The translations under genes and the position numbers were made by a program. A stretch of 64,000 nt of DNA from an uncultured SAR116 cluster alpha proteobacterium (GTDB taxonomy: Bacteria > Pseudomonadota > Alphaproteobacteria > Puniceispirillales > Marisalimonadaceae). The stretch's first letter is position 1; each line of letters starts with the position of its first letter. Below the pieces are notes generated by a model that was given only the letters and a program-made list of their open reading frames with translations, was not told the DNA's origin and ran no database searches. The stretch spans positions 34,886-98,885 of the forward strand of contig CACNQW010000001.1 in assembly GCA_902622745.1 (NCBI GenBank), read 5' to 3'. Shown piece by piece: positions 8,831 through 18,427 of this stretch.

Positions 8831-10111
8831 TTATTTTCTAAAGTCAGGATAAGCTTCCATGCCTACCTCACTTACATCAACACCTTCAAGTTCTTGCTCT
8901 TCAGATACTCTGATACCAATAATTAATTTTATTGCGTACCATACGATTGAAGATGCAATGACTGTAAAAGCACCAATTGCTAATATTCCGTATAACTGAG
9001 ACCCAATATTTGCATCAGAGTTTGAAAAAACAACTGCTATTGTTCCCCAAATACCAGCAAATAAGTGAACTGGTACAGCTCCGACTACGTCATCAATTTT
9101 AAATTTATCTAACATTGGGATAGCTAGTACTACAATCAATCCACCAACAGCACCGATAAATATTGCTAACATTGGAGTTGGAGCAAGCGGCTCAGCAGTG
9201 ATCGCAACCAATCCACCTAATGCACCATTTAGGGCCATTGTAAGATCAGTTTTTTTATAAAAAGCCATTGTAAACACAATTGCTACAACTACTCCAGCTG
9301 CTGCTGCAAGATTAGTGTTAATGTATATATTCGATATAGCGGCAACATCAGCAGCAGATCCCATAGCTAATTGTGATCCACCATTAAAACCAAACCATCC
9401 AAACCATAAGATAAAAGTACCTAAGGTTGCTAATGGTAAATTAGACCCTGGCATTGGATTAACGCTTCCGTCTGATGCATATTTACCTTGTCTAGCACCT
9501 AAAATTATTGCACCGGTTAAAGCAGCCCAGCCACCAACACCATGCACAATTGAGGATCCAGCAAAATCAAGAAAACCTGCTTCACTTAGGTATCCACCAC
9601 CCCAAGACCATGAGCCTTGAATTGGATATATAAAAGCTGTTAAAAATATTACAAAAATGAGAAAACTGGATAATTTTACTCTTTCAGCTACTGCACCACT
9701 TACAATTGAAGCAGTCGTAGCACAAAAAACCATTTGAAACCACCAATCAGAACCTGATGAATAATCACCTTCAAGAGGTTCAAGCTTATCAGATGGTCCC
9801 CATATCGCAAATGACCCAATCCAACCTGAAACATCCATATACATCAGATTATATCCGACAATTGCAAACATTATTCCAGCTATTGAATATAACCCAATAT
9901 TCTTAGCACACTGGACAACTGCATTTTTAGCTCTAACCAAACCAGTTTCTAACATACAGAAACCAGCAGCCATAAGCATTACTAAAAACCCATGAACCAA
10001 AAAGGAAAATGAGTTAAAAATATATGCGACTTCAGCATCAACTGCCGCGTTTGCAAACGAAGTAACAAACAAGCAAGATGATAAAAATCCTAAAATAAAA
10101 ATTCTTTTCAT
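8831..10111 (-). CDS. amt: Ammonium transporter (Amt family), copy 1
   Basis: A 426-residue Amt/Rh channel for ammonium uptake across the inner membrane. It has a cleavable signal-like N-terminus (ending near SFANA) and then about 11 membrane segments. The twin pore histidines are visible in SSIVHGVGGWAAL and VPVHLFAGIWG, and WFGFNGGS is the conserved TM segment. The cytoplasmic tail (RVSEEQELEGVDVSEVGMEAY) resembles the regulatory tail contacted by GlnK in other Amt proteins. No glnK is adjacent. A second Amt at 59422 is clearly diverged from this one, so the two are paralogues rather than a recent duplication. Confidence 0.94.
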   Translation of the reverse strand: MKRIFILGFLSSCLFVTSFANAAVDAEVAYIFNSFSFLVHGFLVMLMAAGFCMLETGLVRAKNAVVQCAKNIGLYSIAGIMFAIVGYNLMYMDVSGWIGSFAIWGPSDKLEPLEGDYSSGSDWWFQMVFCATTASIVSGAVAERVKLSSFLIFVIFLTAFIYPIQGSWSWGGGYLSEAGFLDFAGSSIVHGVGGWAALTGAIILGARQGKYASDGSVNPMPGSNLPLATLGTFILWFGWFGFNGGSQLAMGSAADVAAISNIYINTNLAAAAGVVVAIVFTMAFYKKTDLTMALNGALGGLVAITAEPLAPTPMLAIFIGAVGGLIVVLAIPMLDKFKIDDVVGAVPVHLFAGIWGTIAVVFSNSDANIGSQLYGILAIGAFTVIASSIVWYAIKLIIGIRVSEEQELEGVDVSEVGMEAYPDFRK

Positions 10112-10259
10112 AAAAACTCCTTACGTTTTTATACATTAGATATCTGCTGTACGGTTTAATTGGAATATGTGATTTTGGAATAAGGCTCTAAATTAATTTC
10201 TGACTAAGTTTTATGCATAAAATAATAAAAAAATTAATATACGATTAAAAATTAGTCGT

Positions 10260-11825
10260 TTATTTGTCATTCTTAAGGACGTATAACAAAAATTTATTAA
10301 TTTCATTTTTAGTATTTTTAAGATTCATTTTGAGCGAACCTAAATCTCTAATATTTAGATTTCTTTGAAGCTTTTCTAAAATTTGATTTGTTAATCTGCT
10401 AGGTTTTTGATTTGAATATGTAAGATTTACATATTGATCAATGATAAAATAAAACATTTTTGCTTTTCTAATAAAGTGTTTTTTTTCTTCTATATTTTCT
10501 ATTGTTTCATAGTATTTTGGATCGTTATAAAAAAACTCTAAGAATTCAATGTCTCTTTGTCCACCTAAAGAATATTTAGTTTCATACCAGTGAATTTTAT
10601 TTTCTACATTTTCAGATATATTTAAATTAATATGTTCTTCATTATTTTTTATTTTTTTAGGTTTTATATCTATTCTTCTCATTTGATTTATTTCTTGAAT
10701 TAAATTTTTACTATTAATAGTTTGTGATTTTAATTTTTTTATAACTTTGTCTAATTCAATTTGAAAATTATTATCTTTAAAAACTAATTCACTTTTCATT
10801 AAAGCCATTTTTTCCCAAGAAAAAGTGTCGTTCTCATGAAATGATTTAAATTCAGATAATGTGCAAGCGTTTGAACTAATACGAACTTTAGGTCCAAGTT
10901 TGGTATCTACTTCATAAATTAAATTTTCAGATGTTTTTGAACTTAATATAGTAATAATTTTTCGAGAAATAAGTGACAAAATTAAGTGATAAGTTTTTTG
11001 ATTTTTAAAATTTTGGTTTTTATCTGGAAATATAAACACTAAATCTAAATCAGAGTTTGATGTCATTAAATTTTGAGCAAATCTTCCATATGCCAAAATC
11101 CCAAAATCATCTATAAAACTAGTGTTAAAATTTTTTTCTTTCGATATTAAGTCAACAGCAACTTTTTGAACTTTTTGTAAAGTACTGTAAGCTAATAAAT
11201 ATAATTCGTAAGCAGCATCTTCTACTTTTAACTCATCAGTTATAATTGATACAATAATTTGAAATTTAAGTTTTCTATGCGTTTTTCTTAATTTATCTAA
11301 TATTATTTCTTCGTTGTCATTAACACTTATTTTATTAAACTCTTTTTGATAGATATTTATGTTTTTGTTCAGTTTTATTTCGTAATAAGGATCTAAAATT
11401 TCTAATAATTTAATATCTTTAGATAAAAGGTTTGTTGCATGTCCTGAAAAAGTAAGGATGTCTGATATTTTTTTGTGGGAAAAAGAATTTTTGACAAGCA
11501 TTTCAATAAACTCAAAATTAGGTTGTATAAAATCTATAAATCTAAGAAGCTGATAGGTGCCTTGTCTAGGATATTTAGACTTTAAAATTATAGGTAGTAT
11601 TGAATTAGAAAACTCTTCAATTAAGTTTAGGAAATCATCTTGTATTTTTTTATTAATAATATTTTTAAAGTAAGCTCTATAGTACTTTAAAATATCATGT
11701 TTATTGAATTTTGTTTTTTTAAAAAGATAGGTTATTAATTCATTAATGTTTTGATCATAATATTCATTTACATCTTTAATTGATGAAATATTTTCTGGTA
11801 ATTGAATTTTATTTATATAGTTCAA
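10260..11825 (-). CDS. GlnE-like nucleotidyltransferase, single catalytic half
   Basis: A 521-residue protein resembling one half of GlnE, the glutamine synthetase adenylyl-transferase/adenylyl-removing enzyme, which normally has two such halves in about 950 residues. Visible: YGRFAQN then SNSDLDLVFIF, the nucleotidyltransferase D-x-D metal site (about residue 260); LIYEVDTKLGP; SWEKMALMKSELV; INQMRR; and YSLGGQRDIEFLEFF, the GlnE G-G-x-x-D/E-I-E-F signature. WEKMAL and MRR resemble the C-terminal (adenylylating) half more than the N-terminal half. It follows the Amt gene's strand with a 148-base gap, supporting a nitrogen role. Very Lys- and Asn-rich, and low in similarity outside the motifs. 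Confidence 0.65.
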   Translation of the reverse strand: MNYINKIQLPENISSIKDVNEYYDQNINELITYLFKKTKFNKHDILKYYRAYFKNIINKKIQDDFLNLIEEFSNSILPIILKSKYPRQGTYQLLRFIDFIQPNFEFIEMLVKNSFSHKKISDILTFSGHATNLLSKDIKLLEILDPYYEIKLNKNINIYQKEFNKISVNDNEEIILDKLRKTHRKLKFQIIVSIITDELKVEDAAYELYLLAYSTLQKVQKVAVDLISKEKNFNTSFIDDFGILAYGRFAQNLMTSNSDLDLVFIFPDKNQNFKNQKTYHLILSLISRKIITILSSKTSENLIYEVDTKLGPKVRISSNACTLSEFKSFHENDTFSWEKMALMKSELVFKDNNFQIELDKVIKKLKSQTINSKNLIQEINQMRRIDIKPKKIKNNEEHINLNISENVENKIHWYETKYSLGGQRDIEFLEFFYNDPKYYETIENIEEKKHFIRKAKMFYFIIDQYVNLTYSNQKPSRLTNQILEKLQRNLNIRDLGSLKMNLKNTKNEINKFLLYVLKNDK

Positions 11826-11911
11826 CGAAAATGCTTTAAATTAAATCTTTTATTATACAAAAAAAATGTTATTAAAATTATAAAACAAAACATACGAAAG
11901 TTGCAATTAAA

Positions 11912-12859
11912 ATGGATTTAAAAACCTTTCTTGAAAAGAACTATTCAATAGATTCTTTAAACAAGGTTATATTAGATATATCAAATGCAGCAATTAAAAT
12001 ATCAAACTCAATAAGAAATAATAATAAATTAGAAAGTAAGAAAGATACTTCTCAAAATGCTGATGGTGACAAACAAAAACCATTAGATATTTTTGCTGAT
12101 GAATGTGTAATTGAGTCTATAAATAATAGCTCGGTTTTTGCCTATTGTTCTGAAGAACAAGATGGAATGACAACTATAGATAAAGATGGAAAATATTTGA
12201 TGTTTTGTGATCCATTAGACGGATCATCAAATATTGGGAATAATATATCAATAGGAACAATTTTTTCAATTCTTCCTTTTTATAAAGGTAAAATTGAGAA
12301 TTCTTTAAAACAAAATGGCAAATTTCAACTATGTGCTGGTTTTTTTGTTTATGGTCCTCAAACAACTCTTATATTGTCACTTGGTAAAGGCGTACATTCT
12401 TTCTATTATGATCATACAAAGAATCAATTTAATATATTAAATTCAAAAATATTGATCCCTGAATCAACATCTGAATTTTCTATTAATTCTTCTTACAGAA
12501 GATATTGGAATAACAAGGTAAAAAAATACATAAAAAATTGTGAAGATGGGACTGATGGAGTAAGAGAAAAAGATTTTAATATGAGGTGGGTAGGATCATT
12601 AGTTGCAGACGCAAGTAGAATCTTTGAAAGAGGTGGAATTTTTCTTTATCCAGAAGATAAAAGAGAAAAAAATAAAAGTGGAAGACTAAGGCTAACTTAT
12701 GAAGCTAATCCCATATCTTTTTTAATAAGTCAGGCCGGAGGAAAAGCTACAAATGGTTCAGTCGATATTTTAAACGTAGAAGTGAATGAAATACATCAAC
12801 GTGTACCTTTTATTTTTGGTTCTAAAGAAGAGGTTGAAATTTTTTTAAATACTAATTAA
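11912..12859 (+). CDS. fbp: Fructose-1,6-bisphosphatase, class I
   Basis: A 315-residue Mg-dependent phosphatase making fructose 6-phosphate, the committed step of gluconeogenesis. Class I signatures are present: CSEEQDGM (metal-binding Glu) and FCDPLDGSSNIGNNISIGTIF (the DPLDGSS metal/phosphate motif), with the substrate region MRWVGSLVADASRIFERGG and RLRLTYEANPISFLISQAGG near the end. It opens a six-gene plus-strand operon, fbp-tkt-pgk-gap-rpe-gph, with gaps of 27 bases or less. Its start is 86 bases from the divergent GlnE-like gene, so the operon promoter probably lies in that short AT-rich gap. Confidence 0.93.
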   Translation: MDLKTFLEKNYSIDSLNKVILDISNAAIKISNSIRNNNKLESKKDTSQNADGDKQKPLDIFADECVIESINNSSVFAYCSEEQDGMTTIDKDGKYLMFCDPLDGSSNIGNNISIGTIFSILPFYKGKIENSLKQNGKFQLCAGFFVYGPQTTLILSLGKGVHSFYYDHTKNQFNILNSKILIPESTSEFSINSSYRRYWNNKVKKYIKNCEDGTDGVREKDFNMRWVGSLVADASRIFERGGIFLYPEDKREKNKSGRLRLTYEANPISFLISQAGGKATNGSVDILNVEVNEIHQRVPFIFGSKEEVEIFLNTN

Positions 12860-12886
12860 GTCTAATTCAAATTATCGAGAGAAATT

Positions 12887-14878
12887 ATGTCTAATACATC
12901 AGAATTAAATATGGAAACATTAAAAAGAATGTCTAATGCAATAAGAGTACTAGCAGCTGAAGGGGTCCAAAAAGCAAACTCAGGTCATCCTGGGATGCCC
13001 ATGGGTATTGCTGACGTTGCAACAATTTTATTCTCCAAATATTTGAATATTGATGTAAACAAACCTGACTGGCCAGACAGAGATAGATTTGTTTTGTCAG
13101 CTGGTCATGGTTCAATGCTTATATATGCTCTAAATTACCTTTTAGGTTATTCTGATATGAATATTGAAAGTTTAAAAAACTTTAGACAATTACATTCTAA
13201 TACACCTGGTCACCCTGAATATGGTGATACTTTAGGAGTTGAAACTACAACAGGGCCTCTTGGTCAAGGTTTAGGTACTGCTGTTGGTATGGCTTTAGCC
13301 GAAAGAATGTCTAATGCAAAGTTTGGAAAAAATCTTGTTGATCATTTTACTTATGTCATGGTTGGTGATGGGTGTCTCCAAGAGGGTATAAGTCATGAAT
13401 CAATAGAATTTGCTGGACATTTAAAATTAGCAAAATTAATTGTTCTTTGGGATAACAATTCAATTTCGATTGATGGTAATATCAATTTGGCCAATTCAAG
13501 TAATCAAATTGCTAGATTTAAAGCATCAGGGTGGCATACTCAATCAATTGATGGACACGATTTTGATCAAATATCAAAAGCGATTGAAAACGCACAAAAA
13601 ACCAATAAACCTTCATTTATTGCTTGTAAAACTATAATTGGATTTGGTTCACCAAATCTTGCGGGCACTGAAAAAACACATGGTGCACCACTTGGGGATG
13701 ATGAAGTTAAAAAAGTTAAAGAAGAATTAAATTGGAAAAGCAATCCATTTGAAGTTCCTAAAGACATACTTAGTAATTGGAGAGCTTCAGTTGAAAGAGG
13801 GTTAGAAATTAGAAAGGAATGGGAAGATAGATTTAATAAAAGTCCTAAAAAAAATAAATTTATTAAAAATAATTCAAACTATTTATCCCAAGTCTTTGAT
13901 AAAAATTTAAAATCTCATATTCAAAAATTGAAATTAGAAAAACCTAAATTAGCTACAAGACAGGCAAGTTTAGAATTTTTAAAAGTTTTGTCATCTAATG
14001 TAGATAACATTGCTGGAGGCTCAGCTGATTTAACTGGATCAAACTTGACAAAAACCCCAGATATGAATTCTGTAAAACCAAAAAAATTTAAAGCTAATTA
14101 TATTCATTATGGAATTAGAGAACACATGATGGGAGCTGTTATGAATGGAATAGCTCTTCATAAAGGTTTTATAACATATGGTGGAACTTTTTTAGTTTTT
14201 AGTGATTATATGAGAAGTTCAATTAGGTTGTCAGCTCTCATGAAAACTAAAGTAATTTATGTTTTAACACATGACTCAATTGGTCTGGGTGAAGATGGCC
14301 CAACACATCAACCAGTAGAGCATTTAGCAATGCTGAGAGCAACACCTAATCTCAATGTATTTCGTCCTGCTGATGCAGTTGAAACAGCAGAAGCATGGGA
14401 ACTTGCACTTAAATATGATGGACCATCTATATTGGCTTTATCTAGACAGGGTTTAAAAACATTTAGAGACGAAAAAGGGAATGATAATCTTACAAGTAAA
14501 GGGGGATATCTTGTTAAAGATTTTGGAAATAAAAGAGATTTAACAATAATTGCCACAGGTTCTGAAGTTGAGATTGCATTAGAAACTTCGGATCTATTAT
14601 TAAAAGATAATATTAAAGCATCAGTGGTATCTTTACCATGTTGGGAGATATTCGAAAAACAATCAGAAGAATATAAATTAAATGTCCTTGGAGAAAAATT
14701 AAAAGTTGGTGTAGAAGCGGGTTCAGAATTAGGCTGGCATAAATATATAGGATCAAATGGTATTTTTATTGGAATGAAAACATTTGGAGCATCAGCACCT
14801 GCAAATCATTTATTTGAACATTTTGGATTAAGTTCAGATAAGATTAGAGAAAAAATTTTAGGTAAAATTAATACATAA
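12887..14878 (+). CDS. tkt: Transketolase
   Basis: A 663-residue thiamine-diphosphate enzyme that moves two-carbon units in the pentose phosphate pathway. The TPP/Mg motif runs from VGDGCLQEG to LWDNN; the pyrimidine domain begins near ATRQASLEFL, with GIREHMMGAVMNGIALH carrying the catalytic Glu, and the C-terminal domain has IATGSEVEIALE. HSNTPGHPEYGDTLGVETTTGPLGQG is the N-terminal signature of transketolase. Second gene of the fbp operon, 27 bases after it, with a ribosome site (GAGAG) upstream of the start. Confidence 0.96.
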   Translation: MSNTSELNMETLKRMSNAIRVLAAEGVQKANSGHPGMPMGIADVATILFSKYLNIDVNKPDWPDRDRFVLSAGHGSMLIYALNYLLGYSDMNIESLKNFRQLHSNTPGHPEYGDTLGVETTTGPLGQGLGTAVGMALAERMSNAKFGKNLVDHFTYVMVGDGCLQEGISHESIEFAGHLKLAKLIVLWDNNSISIDGNINLANSSNQIARFKASGWHTQSIDGHDFDQISKAIENAQKTNKPSFIACKTIIGFGSPNLAGTEKTHGAPLGDDEVKKVKEELNWKSNPFEVPKDILSNWRASVERGLEIRKEWEDRFNKSPKKNKFIKNNSNYLSQVFDKNLKSHIQKLKLEKPKLATRQASLEFLKVLSSNVDNIAGGSADLTGSNLTKTPDMNSVKPKKFKANYIHYGIREHMMGAVMNGIALHKGFITYGGTFLVFSDYMRSSIRLSALMKTKVIYVLTHDSIGLGEDGPTHQPVEHLAMLRATPNLNVFRPADAVETAEAWELALKYDGPSILALSRQGLKTFRDEKGNDNLTSKGGYLVKDFGNKRDLTIIATGSEVEIALETSDLLLKDNIKASVVSLPCWEIFEKQSEEYKLNVLGEKLKVGVEAGSELGWHKYIGSNGIFIGMKTFGASAPANHLFEHFGLSSDKIREKILGKINT

Positions 14879-14882
14879 CTTT

Positions 14883-16073
14883 ATGCCTTCTTCAAAAGAA
14901 TTTTTTAAATTAGATTTAAAGAATAAATTCATTCTTGTCAGGGTGGATTTGAATTTGCCTGTAGTAAATGGGGTTGTTCAAGATGAAACAAGGCTTCAAT
15001 CTGTTTTACCGACTATTCAAGAAATTATTAAAAAAGGTGGCAAGGTAGTACTTTGTAGTCACTTTGGAAGACCTAATGGTGAATATAATAAAAAGTACAG
15101 TTTAAAACCATTAATAGAACCTTTGTCAAAAGCATTAAATTGTCCTGTTGTTTTTTCACCAACTTGCATTGGACCAGAAGCAGAAGAACTAAAAAATAAT
15201 CTTAAAGAGGGTCAAACTTTACTTTTAGAAAATTTACGATTTCATAATGGAGAAGAAACGAATAATAGAGATTTTTCAGAAGATTTAACTCTGGGGATTG
15301 ATTATTTTGTTAATGATGCTTTTTCATGTTCCCACAGAAGGCATTCTAGTACGGTAGGTGTAACAAATTTTTTACCCTCTTTTATGGGAACTCACTTAGA
15401 AAAAGAGATTAAAGCTTTAGAGGGTGTTTTAAATAATCCTAATAAACCTGTAGCTGCAATAATTGGAGGGTCAAAAGTTTCAACTAAAATAGATGTAATA
15501 AATTTTTTACTCAAAAAAATGGATATTATTATTATTGGTGGAGCTATGGCTAATACCTTTGTTGCTGCAAAAGGTCTTGATGTGGGTAAAAGTTTATTTG
15601 AGAAAGAATGCATTGATTTAGCTAAAGAGCTTATAGAAAAGTCACAAAATAATAATTGTAATTTAATTTTGCCAACTGATTTTATTGTATCTAAAAATTT
15701 AAAAAAAAATGCTGAATATACAACTACTAATTTTGACTCATTGCCACATAATATGATGGCACTAGACATTGGCCCAAAATCGATAGAGCTTATTAATAAA
15801 AATATTAATAACTGTAAAACTATTTTATGGAACGGACCATTGGGTGCTTTTGAAACCTACCCATTCGATAAAGGTACTAATAAAGTCGCTTCGCATGTTT
15901 CAAGCCTTACAAAACAAAAAAAGATTTTGAGTGTTGCAGGTGGAGGTGATACAGTTTCTGCATTGAACAATGCAAAAGTGTTGAATGATTTTAGTTATGT
16001 ATCCACTGCAGGTGGAGCATTTTTAGAATGGTTAGAAGGTAAAGTATTACCAGGTATCGAACCTATAAGTTAA
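14883..16073 (+). CDS. pgk: Phosphoglycerate kinase
   Basis: A 396-residue two-domain kinase interconverting 1,3-bisphosphoglycerate/ADP and 3-phosphoglycerate/ATP. The N-domain has VRVDLNLPV and SHFGRPNG (phosphoglycerate binding) and LLLENLRFHNGEE. The C-domain has AAIIGGSKVSTKI and the nucleotide loop ILWNGPLGAFE, and the protein ends in SVAGGGDTVSAL and STAGGAFLEWLEG. Its start is 4 bases after the transketolase stop, so it is tightly coupled in the fbp operon. Confidence 0.96.
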   Translation: MPSSKEFFKLDLKNKFILVRVDLNLPVVNGVVQDETRLQSVLPTIQEIIKKGGKVVLCSHFGRPNGEYNKKYSLKPLIEPLSKALNCPVVFSPTCIGPEAEELKNNLKEGQTLLLENLRFHNGEETNNRDFSEDLTLGIDYFVNDAFSCSHRRHSSTVGVTNFLPSFMGTHLEKEIKALEGVLNNPNKPVAAIIGGSKVSTKIDVINFLLKKMDIIIIGGAMANTFVAAKGLDVGKSLFEKECIDLAKELIEKSQNNNCNLILPTDFIVSKNLKKNAEYTTTNFDSLPHNMMALDIGPKSIELINKNINNCKTILWNGPLGAFETYPFDKGTNKVASHVSSLTKQKKILSVAGGGDTVSALNNAKVLNDFSYVSTAGGAFLEWLEGKVLPGIEPIS

Positions 16074-16090
16074 CTTACGAAAGGAAAATA

Positions 16091-17098
16091 ATGTCAGTCA
16101 AAGTAGCAATTAATGGATTTGGAAGAATTGGTAGAAATATACTTAGGTCTATTATAGAAAACAAAAATCACAATATCAAAGTAGTTGGCATTAACGATTT
16201 AGGTCCTATAGAAACAAATGCACATTTATTAAAATATGATTCTGTTCATGGAACTCTTAATAGGGATGTTATTATTAACGGTAGTGATCTAGATGTTGGA
16301 ACAGGACCAATTAAAGTCACTGCAGAAAGAAATCCAGAAAATTTACCTTGGAAAGAATTAGATGTAGATGTTGTTTTAGAATGCACGGGAATTTTTACTA
16401 GTAAAGAAAAGGCTCAACAACACATAACTGCTGGTGCAAAAAAAGTTCTTATATCTGCTCCTGCAAGTGGAGTCGATCTTACTGTCGTGTATGGTGTAAA
16501 TCATAAAAAAATTTCAAGTGAACATCAAATTTTATCAAATGCTTCGTGTACGACTAATTGTCTTGCTCCTTTAGCATATGTATTAAATAAATCTATAGGT
16601 ATAGAAAATGGTTTTATGACCACAATACATTCTTATACTGGAGATCAACCAACATTAGATACAATGCATAGTGATCTTTATAGAGCAAGGGCTGCAGCTG
16701 CTAATATGATACCTACATCAACAGGCGCAGCTAAAGCTGTTGGGTTAGTTTTACCTGATCTAGATGGTAAACTTGATGGTGTTGCAATTAGAGTTCCTAC
16801 ACAAAATGTTTCAGTTGTTGATTTTAAGTTTAATTCAAAGAAAGAAACATCGATTGAAGAAATTAATGAGGCAATAAAAATTGCATCTGAAAATGAATTA
16901 AAAAATATTTTAAGTTTTAATGATAAAAAACTTGTTTCAAGTGATTTTAATCATAATCCATCCTCTTCAATATTTCATTCTGATCAAACAAAAGTTATGA
17001 ATAAGAAATTTGTAAGAATTTTGAGTTGGTATGATAATGAATGGGGTTTTTCAAATAGAATGTGTGATACTGCATTAGAAATAGGAAAATATATATAG
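16091..17098 (+). CDS. gap: Glyceraldehyde-3-phosphate dehydrogenase, type I
   Basis: A 335-residue phosphorylating GAPDH. The Rossmann start INGFGRIGRNILR, the catalytic SNASCTTNCLAP (nucleophilic Cys and its surroundings) and the end segment SWYDNEWGFSNRM are all canonical. A ribosome site AAAGGAAA precedes the ATG. Fourth gene of the fbp-tkt-pgk-gap-rpe-gph operon; the grouping of pgk and gap with fbp and tkt suggests the set is tuned for hexose and pentose synthesis from three-carbon units. Confidence 0.96.
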   Translation: MSVKVAINGFGRIGRNILRSIIENKNHNIKVVGINDLGPIETNAHLLKYDSVHGTLNRDVIINGSDLDVGTGPIKVTAERNPENLPWKELDVDVVLECTGIFTSKEKAQQHITAGAKKVLISAPASGVDLTVVYGVNHKKISSEHQILSNASCTTNCLAPLAYVLNKSIGIENGFMTTIHSYTGDQPTLDTMHSDLYRARAAAANMIPTSTGAAKAVGLVLPDLDGKLDGVAIRVPTQNVSVVDFKFNSKKETSIEEINEAIKIASENELKNILSFNDKKLVSSDFNHNPSSSIFHSDQTKVMNKKFVRILSWYDNEWGFSNRMCDTALEIGKYI

Positions 17099-17101
17099 TT
17101 T

Positions 17102-17758
17102 ATGTCTTCAAAAAACATAATTATTGCACCATCAATTTTATCTGCTGATTTTAGTAATCTTGGTCAAGAAGTTAATGATATTGATAAAGCTGGAGCTGAT
17201 TGGATCCATTTAGATGTAATGGATGGACATTTTGTTCCAAATTTAACTTTTGGTCCTTCTGTTATTTCTAGTATTAGAAAAAAAACCAAAAAATGTTTTG
17301 ATACTCATTTAATGATATCAAACCCTGATGAGTATATAGAACAGTATAAAAATGCTGGTTCAGATATAATTACTGTTCATAAAGAAGTTTGTGGACATTT
17401 AGATAAAACTTTATCATCTATAAAAAAGACAGGATGTAAAGCTGGTGTTTCAATCAATCCTGGCACTGATATTTCTGGGTTAGAGTATGTCTTAGGTAAG
17501 ATTGATTTAATTTTAGTTATGTCAGTAAATCCAGGTTTTGGAGGACAAAAGTTTATAAACTCATCAATTCAAAAAATTAAAAAAATAAAAGAATTAGTGC
17601 AAAACTTCAATATTGATATTGAGGTTGATGGTGGCATAGATGATAAAACGGCAACACTTGTTAAAAATGCTGGTGCAAATATTCTTGTTTCTGGATCTTT
17701 TATATTTTCTGGAGAAAATAAAAGTATTTATAAGGAAAGAATAGCTTCTTTGAGATAA
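17102..17758 (+). CDS. rpe: Ribulose-phosphate 3-epimerase
   Basis: A 218-residue TIM barrel interconverting ribulose 5-phosphate and xylulose 5-phosphate. SILSADFSNLGQEV, the metal-binding HLDVMDGHFVPNLTFGP, MSVNPGFGGQKFI and EVDGGI are the family landmarks in order, with the catalytic Asp pair in VMDGH and EVDGG. Its ATG follows the gap stop by 3 bases and its own stop precedes gph by 3 bases. Confidence 0.95.
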   Translation: MSSKNIIIAPSILSADFSNLGQEVNDIDKAGADWIHLDVMDGHFVPNLTFGPSVISSIRKKTKKCFDTHLMISNPDEYIEQYKNAGSDIITVHKEVCGHLDKTLSSIKKTGCKAGVSINPGTDISGLEYVLGKIDLILVMSVNPGFGGQKFINSSIQKIKKIKELVQNFNIDIEVDGGIDDKTATLVKNAGANILVSGSFIFSGENKSIYKERIASLR

Positions 17759-17761
17759 TTT

Positions 17762-18427
17762 ATGTCAAAGAATACTGCAAACAAAATAATCATTTTTGAT
17801 TTAGATGGAACTTTAATTCATTCAATACCAGATATGTGTATTGCTATGAATAAAACATTAGAGCAATTTAAATTAAAATCTATAACAGAGGAAAAACTTC
17901 AAGAGTTTGTTGGCGAAGGTATGTTGAAATTATCTGAGAATGTACTTAAATTTTCAGGAGCCAATTTAAATTTAATAGACGACTTTTTCTTTATGTATAG
18001 AAAAGAATATTCTGAAAATCCATATTACCTTACTAGTTTAATGCCAGGTGTTAAAGATATTCTTAATTATTTATTAGATAAAAATATCCGTATAAACATA
18101 TGTACAAATAAAAGACAATATGTTGCAGAGAAAATTTTGAAACTAATGAATTTATTTGATAATTTTGATTTTATTGTTGGTGCAAAAGAGAATGTTCCAC
18201 TTAAACCTCAAAGACAAATGATAGACTTTATATGCAATCAATATGATAGTGATGAAAATGAATTTATAATGGTTGGAGATACAAAGGTAGATATTTTAGC
18301 AGCAAAAAATGCAGGAATTAGTTCTGTAATAGTTGATGGTGGTTATACAAACGAGGATTGTAAATCTTTAGGCGCAGATTTTTACTTAAATAATATATCT
18401 GAGTTAAAATCAGTTTTAAATTTATAA
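17762..18427 (+). CDS. gph: HAD-family phosphoglycolate phosphatase-like protein
   Basis: A 221-residue HAD hydrolase. Motif I is FDLDGTLIHS (nucleophile Asp), motif II is in ICTNKRQYVA, the Lys is in PLKPQ, and motif IV is MVGDTKVDILAAKNAG. The layout and the NPYYLTSLMPGVKDIL cap boundary fit the Gph subgroup, which dephosphorylates 2-phosphoglycolate. The position directly after rpe mirrors rpe-gph pairs in many proteobacteria. No RuBisCO is visible here, so a general phosphatase or DNA-repair glycolate role is more likely than photorespiration. It overlaps the convergent SDR gene by 6 bases. Confidence 0.85.
   Translation: MSKNTANKIIIFDLDGTLIHSIPDMCIAMNKTLEQFKLKSITEEKLQEFVGEGMLKLSENVLKFSGANLNLIDDFFFMYRKEYSENPYYLTSLMPGVKDILNYLLDKNIRINICTNKRQYVAEKILKLMNLFDNFDFIVGAKENVPLKPQRQMIDFICNQYDSDENEFIMVGDTKVDILAAKNAGISSVIVDGGYTNEDCKSLGADFYLNNISELKSVLNL

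Noticed and set aside
11912-18427. Carbon-fixation operon
   Set aside because: Neither RuBisCO nor phosphoribulokinase is in the window; gluconeogenesis and pentose supply explain the set.
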